Counted from the first letter of the stretch, positions 35,926 through 48,005 are shown. The stretch: DNA of 64,000 nt from Gnetum montanum (GCA_015680685.1 MNCI01015670.1:560486-624485), one strand, 5' to 3'. A program made the numbers and translations. The notes: generated from the sequence alone by a model not told the origin.

Positions 35926-37310
35926 TGTGGTCATTGGATCTCTTAGGCTCATGGAAAAGTTTGATTTGTTGCATGTTGACTAGTAATTTCTTATTTGGAC
36001 TTTCAAGTTTGTATATCAACATGATCCCAGAAGGAAAGATGTCATAGATGATGTAAGGTTCTTTCCACAATGTTTTAAACTTAGTTCTTTGTGGTACATG
36101 TGTGGGGTTTTAGTAAAGGACCTTGTCTCCCAATTGAAATTTTACCCTCCTGATTTTAAGATCATGGAGTTACTTGTTGAATGTCTTGTATAATTCATTA
36201 GATGATAGGATTGCCAATTAGTTCTTGTCTAATAAGTTGAGGTTCATTAGTCTTTCTTTTTATGCTAAACTTAGGTCAAATTCAAGGTCACAAGCCCTTG
36301 AAACTATACAAAGCTCAAACTGAATAGAAAGAGTTGGAAATTTTTCGTACACCAACTCATAAGGAGAATAGCCTATAGGGAGTTTCCATGTGGAATGGTA
36401 GGTCCAAAGGGCATCATTGAGTTTTGTGCTCCAATTTCTCCTATATTTGCTAATTTTTCTTATTAATATTTTACTTATTTCCCTATTTATTACCTTAGCT
36501 TGACCATTAGCTTAGGGGTAGTAGGGTATTATTAATATATGTTCAACCCCCAAGCATTGTATGAGCTTCTAAAAGGTGGTGCTTGTAAAGTGAGTACCAT
36601 TATCATAAATAAGTGCATGTGGCATACCAAACCTGTTTACAACATTTTTTTATACAAATAGAGAGGTTGCAAAAGATGTATAATCAGTGATAGCTACTAT
36701 TTCTACCCATTTCATATAATAGTCAACAACGACTATGATGTACTCCTTTCCATTTAACATGGGTGTGATGGGACCCATGAAGTCAATGCCCTAGATGTCG
36801 AAGGGTTCCAATGGTTAGATCCACTACTAAATTCCCTCCATATGAGTGATCATTCAACCATCATGTTGTTAGCATTCACAAGAGCAAATGAATTGGTGAG
36901 AATCCTTGAAGAGTATTAGCCAATAATATCCTATCATTAGGATCTTAATGATCATGCATCTCCTAGCATAGTATCCCTCACAAGGGCCCTCATGAGCATC
37001 TTGGAGAACACATAGTTGATTATTTTTTGGGACACAACAACAAACTAGGCCATTGTCACACACCTTATAAAGCTATTTATTAATCTCCATGAAATGTTTC
37101 ACCTGGTGAAGAAACTATTTTTTCTTCTTGTGGTCCAACTCTTATGGCATCGTTTAAGTGAGAAGGTAGGTGAGAATGCCATTGTACCAGTTCGGCTCAT
37201 AGGGTGTACATTCATTTATAGCATAAACAAAGAGGAGTTCATTAGTAAATTGATTAGAAAGTGGGCTCTCCTCTTATTTATTATCCCATCTCAACCAAGA
37301 CAAGTGGTTA
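35926..37310 (-). pseudogene. pol: Integrase of element E
   Basis: The zinc region is open at 36869-37063 (LQDAHEGPCEGYYARRCM, then CSCEC). The core is at 36600-36800, with the first Asp region matching DFMGPITPM. The C-terminal segments LVYEKF and KVKF-type run to about 35930. Stops occur throughout. Role: insertion of cDNA. Confidence 0.78.
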
Positions 37311-37700
37311 GCAACTAGATTATTGGTTCCCTTTCAATCTACCATCATAAGATCGAATTATTTTAAGATTACAAGTCACCATATGATATAGGGGCTCACC
37401 ATTAGTTTTTTCATTAGGAACTAGATTGCACTATGGTCTAGGTGCATCAACACCTTGTAACTAAGCACACAGTGCCTGAATTTCTCTAAGGCATACACCA
37501 TTGCCATCAATTCTTTCTCTATTGTGTTGTAATTTAGCTATACACCCACAATGCTTTGGCTCATATAGTGGATGTAGTAAGGATGTTTTTGATCTTCCAA
37601 GTACATGAGCATTGCTTTCAAGGAATAATTTGATGCATCCATCATAATGTAAAATAGTTTGAACCAATTAGGTGCTCATAGAATTGGGGTCTTCATGAGT
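37311..37700 (-). pseudogene. pol: RNase H of element E
   Basis: The minus-strand segment with MMDASNYSLKAMLMYLEDQKH, the ELMAMVYALEKF-like stretch and LVTRLFHLS-like end corresponds to D 14760-15130. It is partly open at 37461-37667 in another frame. Broken. Confidence 0.68.
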
Positions 37701-38460
37701 TTCTACTTGAGGTGCTGGAATGCATTCTCACATTCCTTAGTCTAGACAAATGGAGCATCCTTATTTGTTAGCTCCACCAATAATTTAGTGATTTTAGAGA
37801 AGTTATTTATGAATATTCTAGTAGTAACCAATGTGATCAAGGAATGACCAAACATCTTTAACAATTTTTGATTAATAGGCAAGTCCTTGGATGACCTTTA
37901 TTTTTTCAAGGTCCACCTTAATCCCTTTTTTAGATATTCTATGCCCCAATACAATGCCTTCATGGACCATTAGATGGCTTTTCTACCAATTGAGCCAAAG
38001 GTTTTCTTCCACACATCTTTTTAACACTTACTCAAGATAATTTAGGGCTTGCTCAAATGTAGCCCCATAGGTGAAGAAATCATCCATGAAGACTTCCACC
38101 TCACTACCGATATACTATTGAAAGATCCTTAGGAAAAGGTGTTGGAAAGTTGTAGGGGCATTACATAGACCAAATGACATCTTTCTGTATGCAAAAGTCC
38201 CCTAGGGACTTGTGAATATTGTTTTGGCCTGATCCTTTTTTGTAATATGGATTTGGTTATAGCTACTCTAACAATTCAAAAAACTATAAAGGCAATGCCC
38301 AAAAAATGGTATCCAACACCTAGTTCACAAATGGAAATAGGAAGTGATACTTGTAACATGTCATGTTCAATAGCATGAAGTTAATACAAATCCTCCATTT
38401 GCCATATTTCTTTATTACTATCACAAGTGGACCAACCCACTTGCTATCATCAAAGAGTAG
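37701..38460 (-). pseudogene. pol: Reverse transcriptase of element E, N-terminus deleted
   Basis: FMDD is at 38079-38090 followed by FFTYGATFEQAL. Upstream the palm keeps KWVGPLVIVIKK, GKWRICINF and LLNM. Upstream of KWVG the sequence switches directly to the gag tail, so the RT fingers and protease are gone. Several stops are present. Confidence 0.78.
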
Positions 38461-38799
38461 GTGGTAATTGAGTTGAGGATGGAGGGACATGTGCAAAAGG
38501 ATAATAAGGATAATGAGGAAATGGGAATGCCCCTCTTCAAGATTAGTCTCTGTAGTATTCAAGAGGGTAGCAATGATGATAGAACAAAGCATGACTAGAA
38601 AAGCCACATAGAGAAATGAGTTGTTGAACATAGTATCCATATGGATCTGGCTATCGGTAAGGCTACTAATGCCTTGGTAGTAGCATCCCCCATGATTGTG
38701 GGTGCTACCACTAATGGTACTACTCATAAGGTTGTGGTGGAGCTCCACTTGGATAGTAGGCTTATTTTTGGTGGAACTGCTTGGGGTTGCCTTGAGCAT
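38320..38799 (-). pseudogene. Fused gag-tail and RT reading frame of element E
   Basis: The longest open frame in the window (159 codons from MLKAT). It starts in the N/H/G-rich gag tail (STHNHGGCYY), passes through LLHMSLHPQLNYHLLFDD and continues in frame into the RT palm (SKWVGPLVIV, GKWRICINFMLLN). A deletion of roughly 1.2 kb relative to D created the fusion. It is most likely a chance survivor and not a functional protein. Confidence 0.7.
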
Positions 38800-39751
38800 A
38801 AGGCAATCTTCTGGGTGCTCTCCTTCCTTCCAATCTAGAATTTATCATACATCCCAGATTCCTATAAGTGTGACATAATTAAACAACATCCCTTAAGATG
38901 TTTATATTTGCATATGTCACACCCACCATCATTATTTGTTTTAGACTTCACAACCTCCTTTACTACTACAGAATTGTCCTTATTCCTTTGGTGATCACGT
39001 TCAACTTCCTTCCTTCTCTTGCAATCATGATCACTACTTTGCTATTTAGATTTCTCTACTATTACCTAGAATTTCAAAAATAAACTTTGTATTGACAAGG
39101 TCTTACGATGCATCACTTCATCAAGCATGCCTACTCCTCATTGTCATAGAACCAAACTTACCTTTTTCAAATGGAAGGATCCCGATTATACTTTGCACTT
39201 TCTCATTTTTTCAACTCTCCTTCTTCTTTGGCAACCTACTCTATCAACCTTTGAATCTAATGGATGCTTAGTTCTAAAAGCCTCCCTTGGGCATAAACCC
39301 CAAGAGTTCTCCAAGTTTCTATGTAGAGCCCATCTATGATATGGTAGAGCTACTCCCTTTGAGAATAACCATGGTTAGGACATTGGTGCAAGAGAGAAGT
39401 ACCTATCCATGGTTGCATCCAAGGGTTCATGTATTTCTTGTTTTCAACCTTGGATCTACTTTCTCAAAATGGACATTTGATAGTATGTTTAATACTTGTC
39501 ATTGAAGAGCTTAAGCATCATACTTCATTAATGAATTAATTCTAGCTCCAAGGATTGGTACCAACCTTCAAATTCTTTGATGAGCATCCTTGGATATAGC
39601 TTTTTAACTTTTTCCATTCATTTTCAATGTTCTATAAGGCACAAACATCATGAAAGGCTTGAACATGGTTATGTAGATCTAATTTGTATCCCCCTTTGAA
39701 CTTTGGGATATTATTCGTATCTAACCACTTGATTCTGCTCTCTTCTGCATG
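38460..39751 (-). pseudogene. gag: gag of element E, C-terminal part
   Basis: Collinear with F 41640-43100 on the opposite strand. It carries the gag tail, knuckle region (near 38870), DKLW segment and core (39240-39700). It ends where F inserted, at SSAC-like sequence matching C near 9130. Stops throughout. Confidence 0.78.
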
Positions 39752-40695
39752 TGATGAGTCATCGTTGGTTGGTTGCATTGACAAAGCCTCATTGACACAG
39801 CCAACTACATCAATGAGGCCTTATCCATGAGGTCCCATCAACACATCTTAATTTTTGTCAACAATGCCTCGTTGATGTGGTGTCTGTCCATCATCTATAA
39901 ATACGCACCTACTAGCTACATTTATGGGGAGTCCAGATTTCAGTAGTAGTAAAGCTCTTGCATTTTTTCCATTTGAAAGTTAGAAAATTTTTTCCCTAGG
40001 TGCATGCAACAAGAGTCAATGCGTACAAATTTTTATTTGAGCATTGTTGTACCTAAGCATGCCAATGTGTGTGGCAATAAAGATGAGCTTTCTGATAAAC
40101 CTTGCAACACTTTGGATAGCTTAGCTCTTTTGTTTATGCATTCAATGTTTTCAATTATTTGTTAATTATTCTCAATTATTTCAAAAATATTTTCTAGTAA
40201 TTGAGCTAATGAGATTATTAAGCTAGATAGATTAAATACATAAGTACAACTGCTTCAAGCATAACATGTATTCACTTGGTAATCCCAGCAACGTGATTGC
40301 TTGGTATGCCTAGTAGCGTAGTGTTTGGTTACCTAGCAACAAATACATGGGTTCAGGACGTGTATGGAAAGTGGGAACAGATACTTATGTTAGGATTAGT
40401 TAAATAGTAGTTAATTAATTAATTTAGATTAGTTAATCAAATTCCTTTCATCTACATTTTGAGCACACAAAATATAAAATACAAAATGATAAAAATTAGA
40501 TGCCTTAGTTACACTTAACCATACCAATGTACATCACAAGTGTAATCTGGAGGATAATGATTGACTTTAAGGTTAGATTCACTTCCTAAAGGGCTATTGC
40601 ACTAGAAATGATAAAGTCTGTAGAATTCAACCAAGTCATGCATGAACACTTTATGATTTGTATGGTTGAGCATAGGGGTACCTGGCTGCTCATCA
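39752..40695 (+). repeat. 5' LTR of element F
   Basis: TGATGAGTCATC to GCTCATCA. U3 has GATGAGGCCT-type repeats (39790-39880) followed by TATAAATAC at 39896. The end is followed by the PBS. Confidence 0.92.
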
Positions 40696-40696
40696 T

Positions 40697-40713
40697 TGGC
40701 ACCATTGTTCAGA
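40697..40713 (+). other. Primer-binding site of element F
   Basis: TGGCACCATTGTTCAGA, one base after the LTR. The first 11 bases fit the tRNA-Asp-type site with two G-to-A changes; the rest is decayed. Confidence 0.7.
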
Positions 40714-40847
40714 ACTTTGTTTGTGGAATGTGTGCTATTTAGGTCTAAATGAATATCACTAATATCGTTGTAAAAACCTAAGGTCATATCATTTCCACTA
40801 TACATAAAATATAAAAGCACACCAATAATTTCATTTTGTTTTACAAA

Positions 40848-43170
40848 ATGTCTTCTTCTTCTCATAAGCATGACAATACTAAAGCACCAATCCCATAGGA
40901 ATGCAAGGTGGTATACACTCATCCAAATGAGTTTGTGCCAAATTTCACCTTCATCCTATATCAGGATGAACAAATGCGATGGCATGATATGGAGGGCAAT
41001 ATTAATTTTTTCCTCAATAGATCTATGCCCAGAATGCTAATTAAAACCCTTTAGAAGTTGGGCATAGTAGATCTTCATGAAGAGTACATTGTGAATGGAT
41101 ATGACACTCGAAACTATTGTCCCATTGAAACTCAAGGTAAGCGAGATAAATGACAAGAAAGACTCCATGAAGCTACAAAGGAAAAAAATTACACTAACCC
41201 CTTTTTCCTACTAGATCAAGAGGATAAAGAGGATCCTCCTTTGGAAGGTTCTCAACATGAAGATTCTCCACCCCTTGCTAATGATGATGAGGGTGTGAAC
41301 TTGACCCTATGATCAACTATTCATAAACTAGGTTCAAGGAAGAGTGATATCCAAGGTAGGGACTTGGGTGAACATCGCAATAATAAGGGATATAATGATG
41401 GAGATCATAAAAAGCATAAGAGTGGTGGCAGACACTGTGGTGATGGTGGTGGTCCACCTTCCTCTTCATCCTCTTCATCTAATTCCAAACATTCCTCTTC
41501 ATCTAATAGTTCTCATAGAATCTAGTGTCGAAAAAACTTTGATGAAGGTGATCAAAGAAATAATGACCATGAAGGCCACCAGAATTGAAGGATGGTTGAA
41601 AACATCATCGACGTCATCAATGTAGTGATGATGATGAAGCATTACTAGCAACTTGAAGTATGCTTAACCTTATGGAGGCAGTAAGATTTCCAACTAGGCT
41701 TATCAAGGATAGTCAGATCAAGTGCCTAAATGTGAATAATATCCTGAGATTTGAGGGCAAATGCAATTCTAATCTGCAAACACATTTACAAGCATTTCAA
41801 GATGCTTATGCCTTACAGAATATTGAGAATGAGTGGTAGAAACTCAAGCTTTTCCCAAGGACACTCATTAAGGAAGTTGAAGTTGGTACCGATCTTTAGA
41901 ACTAAAATCTATTTGAAGATGGAGTAACATGTTAGAACTATTCAATGATAAATATCAAACGTACTCTAGAGTGTCTAATCTAAGAAGGCAAATCCAAGGC
42001 TGGAAACAAGTAGCACATAAACCCTTTCATGTCGCCATAGGTTGATACTATTCACTCTTACATAGATGCCCTAGCCATGGTTTCTCTTAGAGGGAACAAC
42101 TTTGCCACATCATAGATGGGCTCAAGGAAGAAACAAGAAGAACCCTTGGGGTATATGCCCAATGGAGGTTGTCTAAAATGAGAACTCATCATATCCAAAG
42201 GCTAATTGAGCAGGTAGCAAAAGAAGAAGGTGAGCTATGAAAAAGGAAGAGTGCTGAAGAGTACAATAGGGACCCATCCATCAAAAAATGAGAGGTCTAA
42301 TTTTATGAAAAGGAGGAATCACCACTTGATGAAGTGGTGAACAAAAAGATCTTGTCTATCCAAAAATCTATTTTTGATATTTCAGCCAAGGTTGATAAGT
42401 TATGGGACTCTTTGGATGAAAAGTTTCAAACCACTTTGAAGATTACTGAAGAATCCAAAGAGAAAAATAGTGATCATAATTGTAGGAGGAAAAGAGAAGC
42501 TAAACATCTCTACCAAAGAGGTAAGGGAAAAGCTACTATAGTAGAGGAAATTTCAGAGTCTAACTCTGATGATGAAATTGAATGTGACACTATCAATATA
42601 AACTTCCAAAGGAATGTTGCCTTGTGGTGTCACATTTACAAGAATCTAGAGTGTACGCATTGAACCCCCACCTAGCATGTAGGTAAGCTCCAAGATGATT
42701 GCCTTAACCTCAAGGCAGTTTAAGATAGTTCCACCAACAACAACAAGCTTACTACCCAAGTGGAACTCCTCCACAACCTTATAAACAATACCAACAATGG
42801 TACCAATCACAATTGTGGGGAATGCCACCACCAAGGCAACAATACCCTTATAGGTAACCGGATCCATGCGAGTACTATGTTCAACAACCTATCTCCCCTA
42901 GAAGTTTGGCAAGTCATGCATCATTCTAGCGTCACTATTACCCTCCATAGTACAATCGAACACATGCACCATCTACTTGAGGGAAAAACCCATATCAGTA
43001 TCCTTATCATCCTTCACATCCCTCAGCACCTCCACCTCCACCTTCCACTCAGTTACCTCCTACTCCATCCATGCAAGGTGAAATTCCTCCACAACCATAG
43101 CAATGAAATGCTACAAGTTTTGTACACTCACAACTAGTTTTTCAACCAAGTGGTCCAAATAATCAATCAA
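40848..43170 (+). pseudogene. gag: gag of element F, broken
   Basis: The ATG at 40848 opens with MSSSSHKHDNTK. A charged N-terminal region follows, then the acidic stretch DQEDKEDPPLEGSQ and a Ser-rich linker (GGPPSSSSSSSNSKHSSSS, near 41450-41510). Core segments follow: NEW-KLKLFPRTLIKE (41830-41880), ELFNDKYQTYSRVSNLRRQIQ (41935-41995), HIIDGLKEETRRTLGVYAQ (42105-42160). Then come DKLWDSLDEKFQTT and the tail (42700-43170). About 10 stops. The core is the most complete here after B. Confidence 0.82.
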
Positions 43171-43254
43171 GGAAACAACCTTTCTTCTGACCCCAATAGT
43201 CCTCTCCAACCCTCACAACCTACTCTGGCTGATCACCCTATATCACTAGTACCC

Positions 43255-43300
43255 TCATCCTCATCCTCATCATCTTCATCCTCTATCACTAGTACTCTCT
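43255..43300 (+). repeat. CTCATC-type simple repeat at a deletion junction
   Basis: CCTCATC and CTTCATC units plus a repeated CTATCACTAGTA block lie exactly where the gag tail joins pre-RT sequence and the protease is missing. Slippage or microhomology repair is plausible. Confidence 0.6.
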
Positions 43301-44490
43301 AATGAAGATGATGATAATTGTTGGGGAGAGTTAGAGATCCATGATCACTTCAAGTAGGAGCCCTTAGAACAAAAAAATTTACTAGTCTAAATGGAGTATG
43401 CATTTTTAAAGAAAGGTAAATTGATCATCTTTAATGCCAAACTTGCTCTTGAACAAAAAAAATGTTGTTGAAAGTAGTAAATAAATGGTCAATAGCCTTC
43501 ACTTGGTCATATCGAGAGGTAACAGGAATCGATCCAAGGATATGCCATCACTACATCTATACTGATCCAACCATGAAGCCTAGAAGGTAGCCACAAAGGC
43601 AGCTAAACCCCAAATTGAAGAAATCGTTAAGAAGGAGATAGAGCAACTCCTCAAGGTGAGGTTTATCTATCCAATCACAAATAGTAAGTTGGTTAGCCCA
43701 CTTGTAATTGTACAGAAGAAGGATGGTAAATGGCAAGTTTTCCTTGACTTTGGGTTGTTAAATATGGCAAAATTTAAGGATTACTTTCCTTTATCATTCA
43801 TGGATCAAGTATTAGGCACCATATCCGAGCATTGTTATTATAGTTTCTTGCACAGTTATAGTGGCTATAACCAAATCCAAATTGCGCCAAAAGACTAAGC
43901 CAAGACAACATTCACAAGTCCTTGGGGGAATTTTGCATACTATAAGATGCCATTTGGCCTATGCAATGCCACTGCAACATTTCAACACTTAGTCCTTAGT
44001 ATCTTTCAACAACAACTCTGTAGTGGTGTTGAAGTTTTCATGGATGATTTCTCCACCTATGAAGCTACATTTGAGTAAGCCTTGGACTAACTTGAATAAG
44101 TACTAAAGAGATGTGTTAAGACAAACCTACAACTCAATTAGCAAAAGATCCATCTCATGGTCCAAGAAGGCATTGTGCTAGGGCACCAAATTTTGCAAAA
44201 ATGGATTGAGGTAGACCTAAAAATGATAAGGTTCATCCAAGGAATAACATGCTAACCAGAGACTATCAAAGATGTTTAATCATTCCTTTGACACACTAGT
44301 TACTACCAACACTTTATTGAGAATTTCTCTAAGATTGCAAAGTTGTTGGTAGAGCTTACAAAGAAAGATGCATCACTCATTTGGATCAAGGAATGTGAAA
44401 ATTCATTCCAACAATTAAAAAAGAAACTTGTAGAAACACAAATCCTATGAGCACCAAATTGGTCCAAACCATTCCATATCATGATAGATG
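43300..44490 (+). pseudogene. pol: Reverse transcriptase of element F
   Basis: Begins with the pre-RT linker (EDDDNCWGELEI). The palm piece is open at 43656-43898 (RFIYPITNSKLVSPLVIVQKKDGKW, shown here only in part; then PLSFMDQVLGTI and HSYSGYNQIQIAP). FMDD lies at 44037-44048 followed by FSTYEATFE. The thumb ends near 44490, where RNase H should start but integrase-side sequence follows. Confidence 0.82.
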
Positions 44491-45815
44491 CAAGCCCACT
44501 CTTTGATTAATTTCCAAATGAACTCCTATTTATTGGAGTAATAAATGAACATACACCTGAGAAAACAATATGGTATAATGGCATCCTCACATATCTTCTC
44601 ACTCAAGAGATGTCACAAGACTTGGGTTTTAGGAAAAAGCAATAATTTCTTCATTGGGTCAAATACTTCATGGAAATCAGTGAACACCTTTACAAGGTGT
44701 GTGCCAATGGCTTGATCCGTTGGTGTGTCCTTGATGAAGATCAACTGTGCATTCTCTAGGATGCTCATGAAGGACATTACGGAGGCCACTATGTAGGGAG
44801 ATGCATGGCCATAAAAATCCTAATGGCAAGATACTATTGGCCTACAATCTTTAGGGATGATCACTAGTTTGTCAAGTCTTATGAATATTGTCAATGTGAT
44901 AGGGGGATGACCACTCATATGGAAGGTCCTCAATAGTGGATCTAACTACTTGAACCTTTTGACATATGCGTTGTTCACTTCATGGGTTCCATCACACCCA
45001 TATCTAATAGAAAAGCATATATTATAGTAGCAATTGACTATTGCATAAAATGGGTTGAAGAAATAGCTATTATAGATTGCACATCATCCACTATCACCAG
45101 ATTTATACAACAACATATTATAAATAGGTTCAGGGATTCCATGTTCACTAATTTATGATAATGGAACTCATTTCATAGATTCCACATTTAGAAAATTAAT
45201 GCAATTCTTGGTGGTAGAACATAAATTAACAACACCTTACGACTCCCAAGCCAATGCTCAAGCAAAGGTAACCAATTGAGAGATTACAAAAATATTAACA
45301 TGAACCATTAGCAAATATAGGAAGGATTGGAGCACAAAAATTAATGATGTTCTCTGGGCTTACCGATCAACTTGGAAACTTCCTATTGGATATTCTCCTT
45401 ATGAGTTAGTGTACAAGAAACTTCTAATACTTCCAATTCAATCTATGCTCTGTACACTCTCAATAGCCTATGATCTAAATCTTGACCTAAGTTTAGCACA
45501 AAAGGAAATATTAATCAATTTGAATGTGCTAGATGAAAATCACTTAGTGACCTTATCTTTGAATGAGGTGAATAAGGCATTCAGCAAGTAACACCATGAT
45601 CTTAGAATTAGGAAAGTAAGGTTTTAACCAAGAGATAAGATGCTATACTAGAACCCCACACATGTACCTCAAAAGGAAAAATTTCAAACATTGTGGGAGG
45701 AACCTTATATAATTGATCAAACCTTTCCCTCTAGGGCTATGATGATTTACAAGCTTGACAACCCAAACAAAAAGTAGTTGGTCAATATCTAACAAATTAA
45801 ACCTTTCCTAGAACC
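44490..45815 (+). pseudogene. pol: Integrase of element F (RNase H deleted upstream)
   Basis: Starts in the RNase H-integrase linker (FPNELLFIGVINE). The zinc region has DAHEGHYGGHYVGRCMAIKIL (44760-44825). The core includes DFMGSI-like and VAIDYCIKW (45025-45055), then DNGTHF-like (45155) and the QANAQAK stretch (45250). The C-terminal part is open at 45409-45591 (LDENHLVTLSLNEV). A frameshift lies near 45140. Otherwise it is collinear with D. Confidence 0.8.
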
Positions 45816-45895
45816 AAGATTGGCTAGTGTAAATGTTTCCTTACCTGATGGACACCCATGTTCTATTTTTTCCATCTCCTCCTTGCAACTCAGTC

Positions 45896-45910
45896 ATGGG
45901 GGAGATGGCC
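45896..45910 (+). other. Internal purine-tract-like motif of element F
   Basis: CATGGGGGAGATGGCC, preceded by CTCAGT, about 80 bp after integrase, matching D, E and H. Confidence 0.55.
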
Positions 45911-47354
45911 ATACATGCTAACCATTACCATGGCCTCTCAATTTTTCTACCTTTTTTTTCACATTTTTGATTTTTCAAATTTTTCTAATTTTATACCATT
46001 TTTAGTACATTTAAATTTTCTTGATTATTTTACACTTTCTTATATATTTTACTTTATTATGTTTCTTATGTTTCTCTTAATTAAGTATGATATTTTCTCA
46101 TTTTAGCTAATAAATCTGCTTTATTGTCATATAACACAATGCAACTATTATTGTTTACTAATGATGGTTTGTGCTTAATGTGTGATTTTTGATGTCTAGT
46201 TTCTATTTCTGAATCCTGATGTCTAATGAATTTGACATGGTTTATTTTTTATGGGACAAGCAGTGAGTCCACATCATCCACACATCCAAAGAACTCTATG
46301 ATTTTCCTTATTTTGGGAATTTGAGGTTTCTTTTTCATTAAAGAAATTTTTAATCGATTAGTGACCTTGGTAGTTCTAGAATTAGGAAGGATCCAAAGGT
46401 TTGTGATGGGTGTGACTTCAAGGGAACTCAATACTTTTTATACTTTTCTTCATGCTTGAGTGCTTAAGTGTTTTTTACAGACTTCTTACCATTCCATACC
46501 ATCAATGATGGGAAGCCCTCACATGATGTGGTTCCCATTTCAAAAAAGAAATAACAATGAGAATTTAAAGCACATCCCTTGGACAAATAAAAATTCTACA
46601 AGCATTGGTTATGGGACTCAAAAGACATACACCTATGCTTGAAGGTCCCCTCTAACTAAGATCCTCTCTCTCTTACATCCTCCTTTTCTCCTCTTTGTAG
46701 AATGGTGGTTGTCTTACGGGAACACTCTTGTGTCTTGAGTGGGTGGATCGGTCTTAGAGTGGTGTGGCGAAGTCATTGAAAGTGGATGGCTTTGATCTAG
46801 ACTAAAGATGGAACTTCTCAGGTCATTTTAACCACAATTCCACAAGGGACTTCTTATGACCTCAGTTTGGAACTCCATTTCACCTTCTCTATCATCCATC
46901 CATGCTACCATAACTCACCTCACTGCTAAGTCTACATTATGCTTAATGTCTTAGTCTGACACATTGGGATTTTTTTGAGTGAACTCTTTTGGGTTGGTTC
47001 TTAACTTGTCATGATGATTAAATCAACTATGGGGCCCATGAACTCCTTAGTTGAGGTTATGCAAGGGTAAAAAGGGCATGAAACTATTATGGGGAGGACC
47101 CACTTGCATAGCTTTTTTCTGATTAGTTAAGGTTCCTTACCTTTGACATCACTACAATCTTATATTTTGTATTTTCCATTGTGTAAACTGCTTAGTACTC
47201 CTTAATCTTTCATTGCATTCATTCATTAAATCAAATTTTCTTTATTTTTTCCAATTTATGAACTGAAACACCCTCTTCTCATGATTTCAAGCTTTCATTT
47301 GACCCCAATTTCATCGAAAAATTCCTTGTATTTTGAAAGTTTGACCAAAGTCAA

Positions 47355-47470
47355 CAGGAGTCAACAATGATCAACAACTACATCGTTGAGGCCTTGTCAA
47401 TGTAGTTGACCTTGTTGACAAAGCCCCATCATCGAGGCCTCATCGATGCAATACAAAAATACTATATATA
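47355..47470 (+). promoter_or_regulatory. Internal promoter-like module of element F
   Basis: Several ATCGTTGAGGCCTTGTCAAT-like units (47380-47455) lie directly before CTATATATA (47462-47470). The F LTRs carry the same units before TATAAATA (51670-51790). This suggests that a second transcript starts here for the extra ORF. Confidence 0.55.
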
Positions 47471-47617
47471 CCACTAGAAACTTTAGAATTTTTTGTCATT
47501 TGCTCATAACACACAAGAAATTTCTACAATTTTTCAAAGCACAAAACCTTCCAAAGCCCATAACTTTCAAATTGTTTGTCCAAATCACTCCATTTTTAGA
47601 TCCTACACTTACCAAAG

Positions 47618-47924
47618 GTAAGTTCTTATTTTGGGGGCCATAAACCTTAAGGTTTTCAATGCAATTTTCAAAAAAATTTTCTAACTCCCCCAAGGGTTAG
47701 TAACCTTAATCATACATAAACATCAACTTTTTTCAAGTTAACCCTTCCAACAACCTTCAAGATGATTTATCAATGATAAGGCATAAATAGAAATAGCAAT
47801 TAAGTTAATTAAATCAACCATAATTACAACTTATCCAGGTGTAACTACCCTCAAGAGTTAAGGTATCCAAACTATTTTAAGGTTACACAATGATTGCTAA
47901 TCCATCGTTCTATTGTGATTGCAG
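47618..47924 (+). other. Putative leader intron before the extra ORF in element F
   Basis: The donor AAAG/GTAAGT at 47617-47618 and the acceptor TTGTGATTGCAG ending at 47924 bound a 307-bp AT-rich stretch. The acceptor is followed at once by ATG GCA. D keeps the donor-like GAGGTAAGC, and H keeps an AG directly before the corresponding ATGGC. Confidence 0.55.
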
Positions 47925-48005
47925 ATGGCATCTAAACAAAAGCATCCACAAGAAGGAGAACCCTCACAACCATAGGAGAAATGACCCAAAGCTAGAAGGG
48001 GCCAA

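Larger units (their letters stand above)
45816..47924 (+). other. Spacer and leader of the extra ORF in element F
   Basis: A non-coding spacer. It holds, in order, a purine-tract-like motif (45896-45910), a T-rich tract (45940-46110), a promoter-like module (47355-47470), a short exon-like stretch (47471-47617) and an intron-like stretch (47618-47924). Confidence 0.6.

Noticed and set aside
40697-40713. PBS read as a tRNA gene end
   Set aside because: Only 17 or so bases match; there is no cloverleaf, and it lies one base from an LTR end as a primer-binding site should.
45940-46110. Long T-rich tract as a host poly(A) or SINE tail
   Set aside because: The same T-rich tract occurs at the same place in D (16500-16700) and, on the other strand, in E and H, so it belongs to the element spacer.
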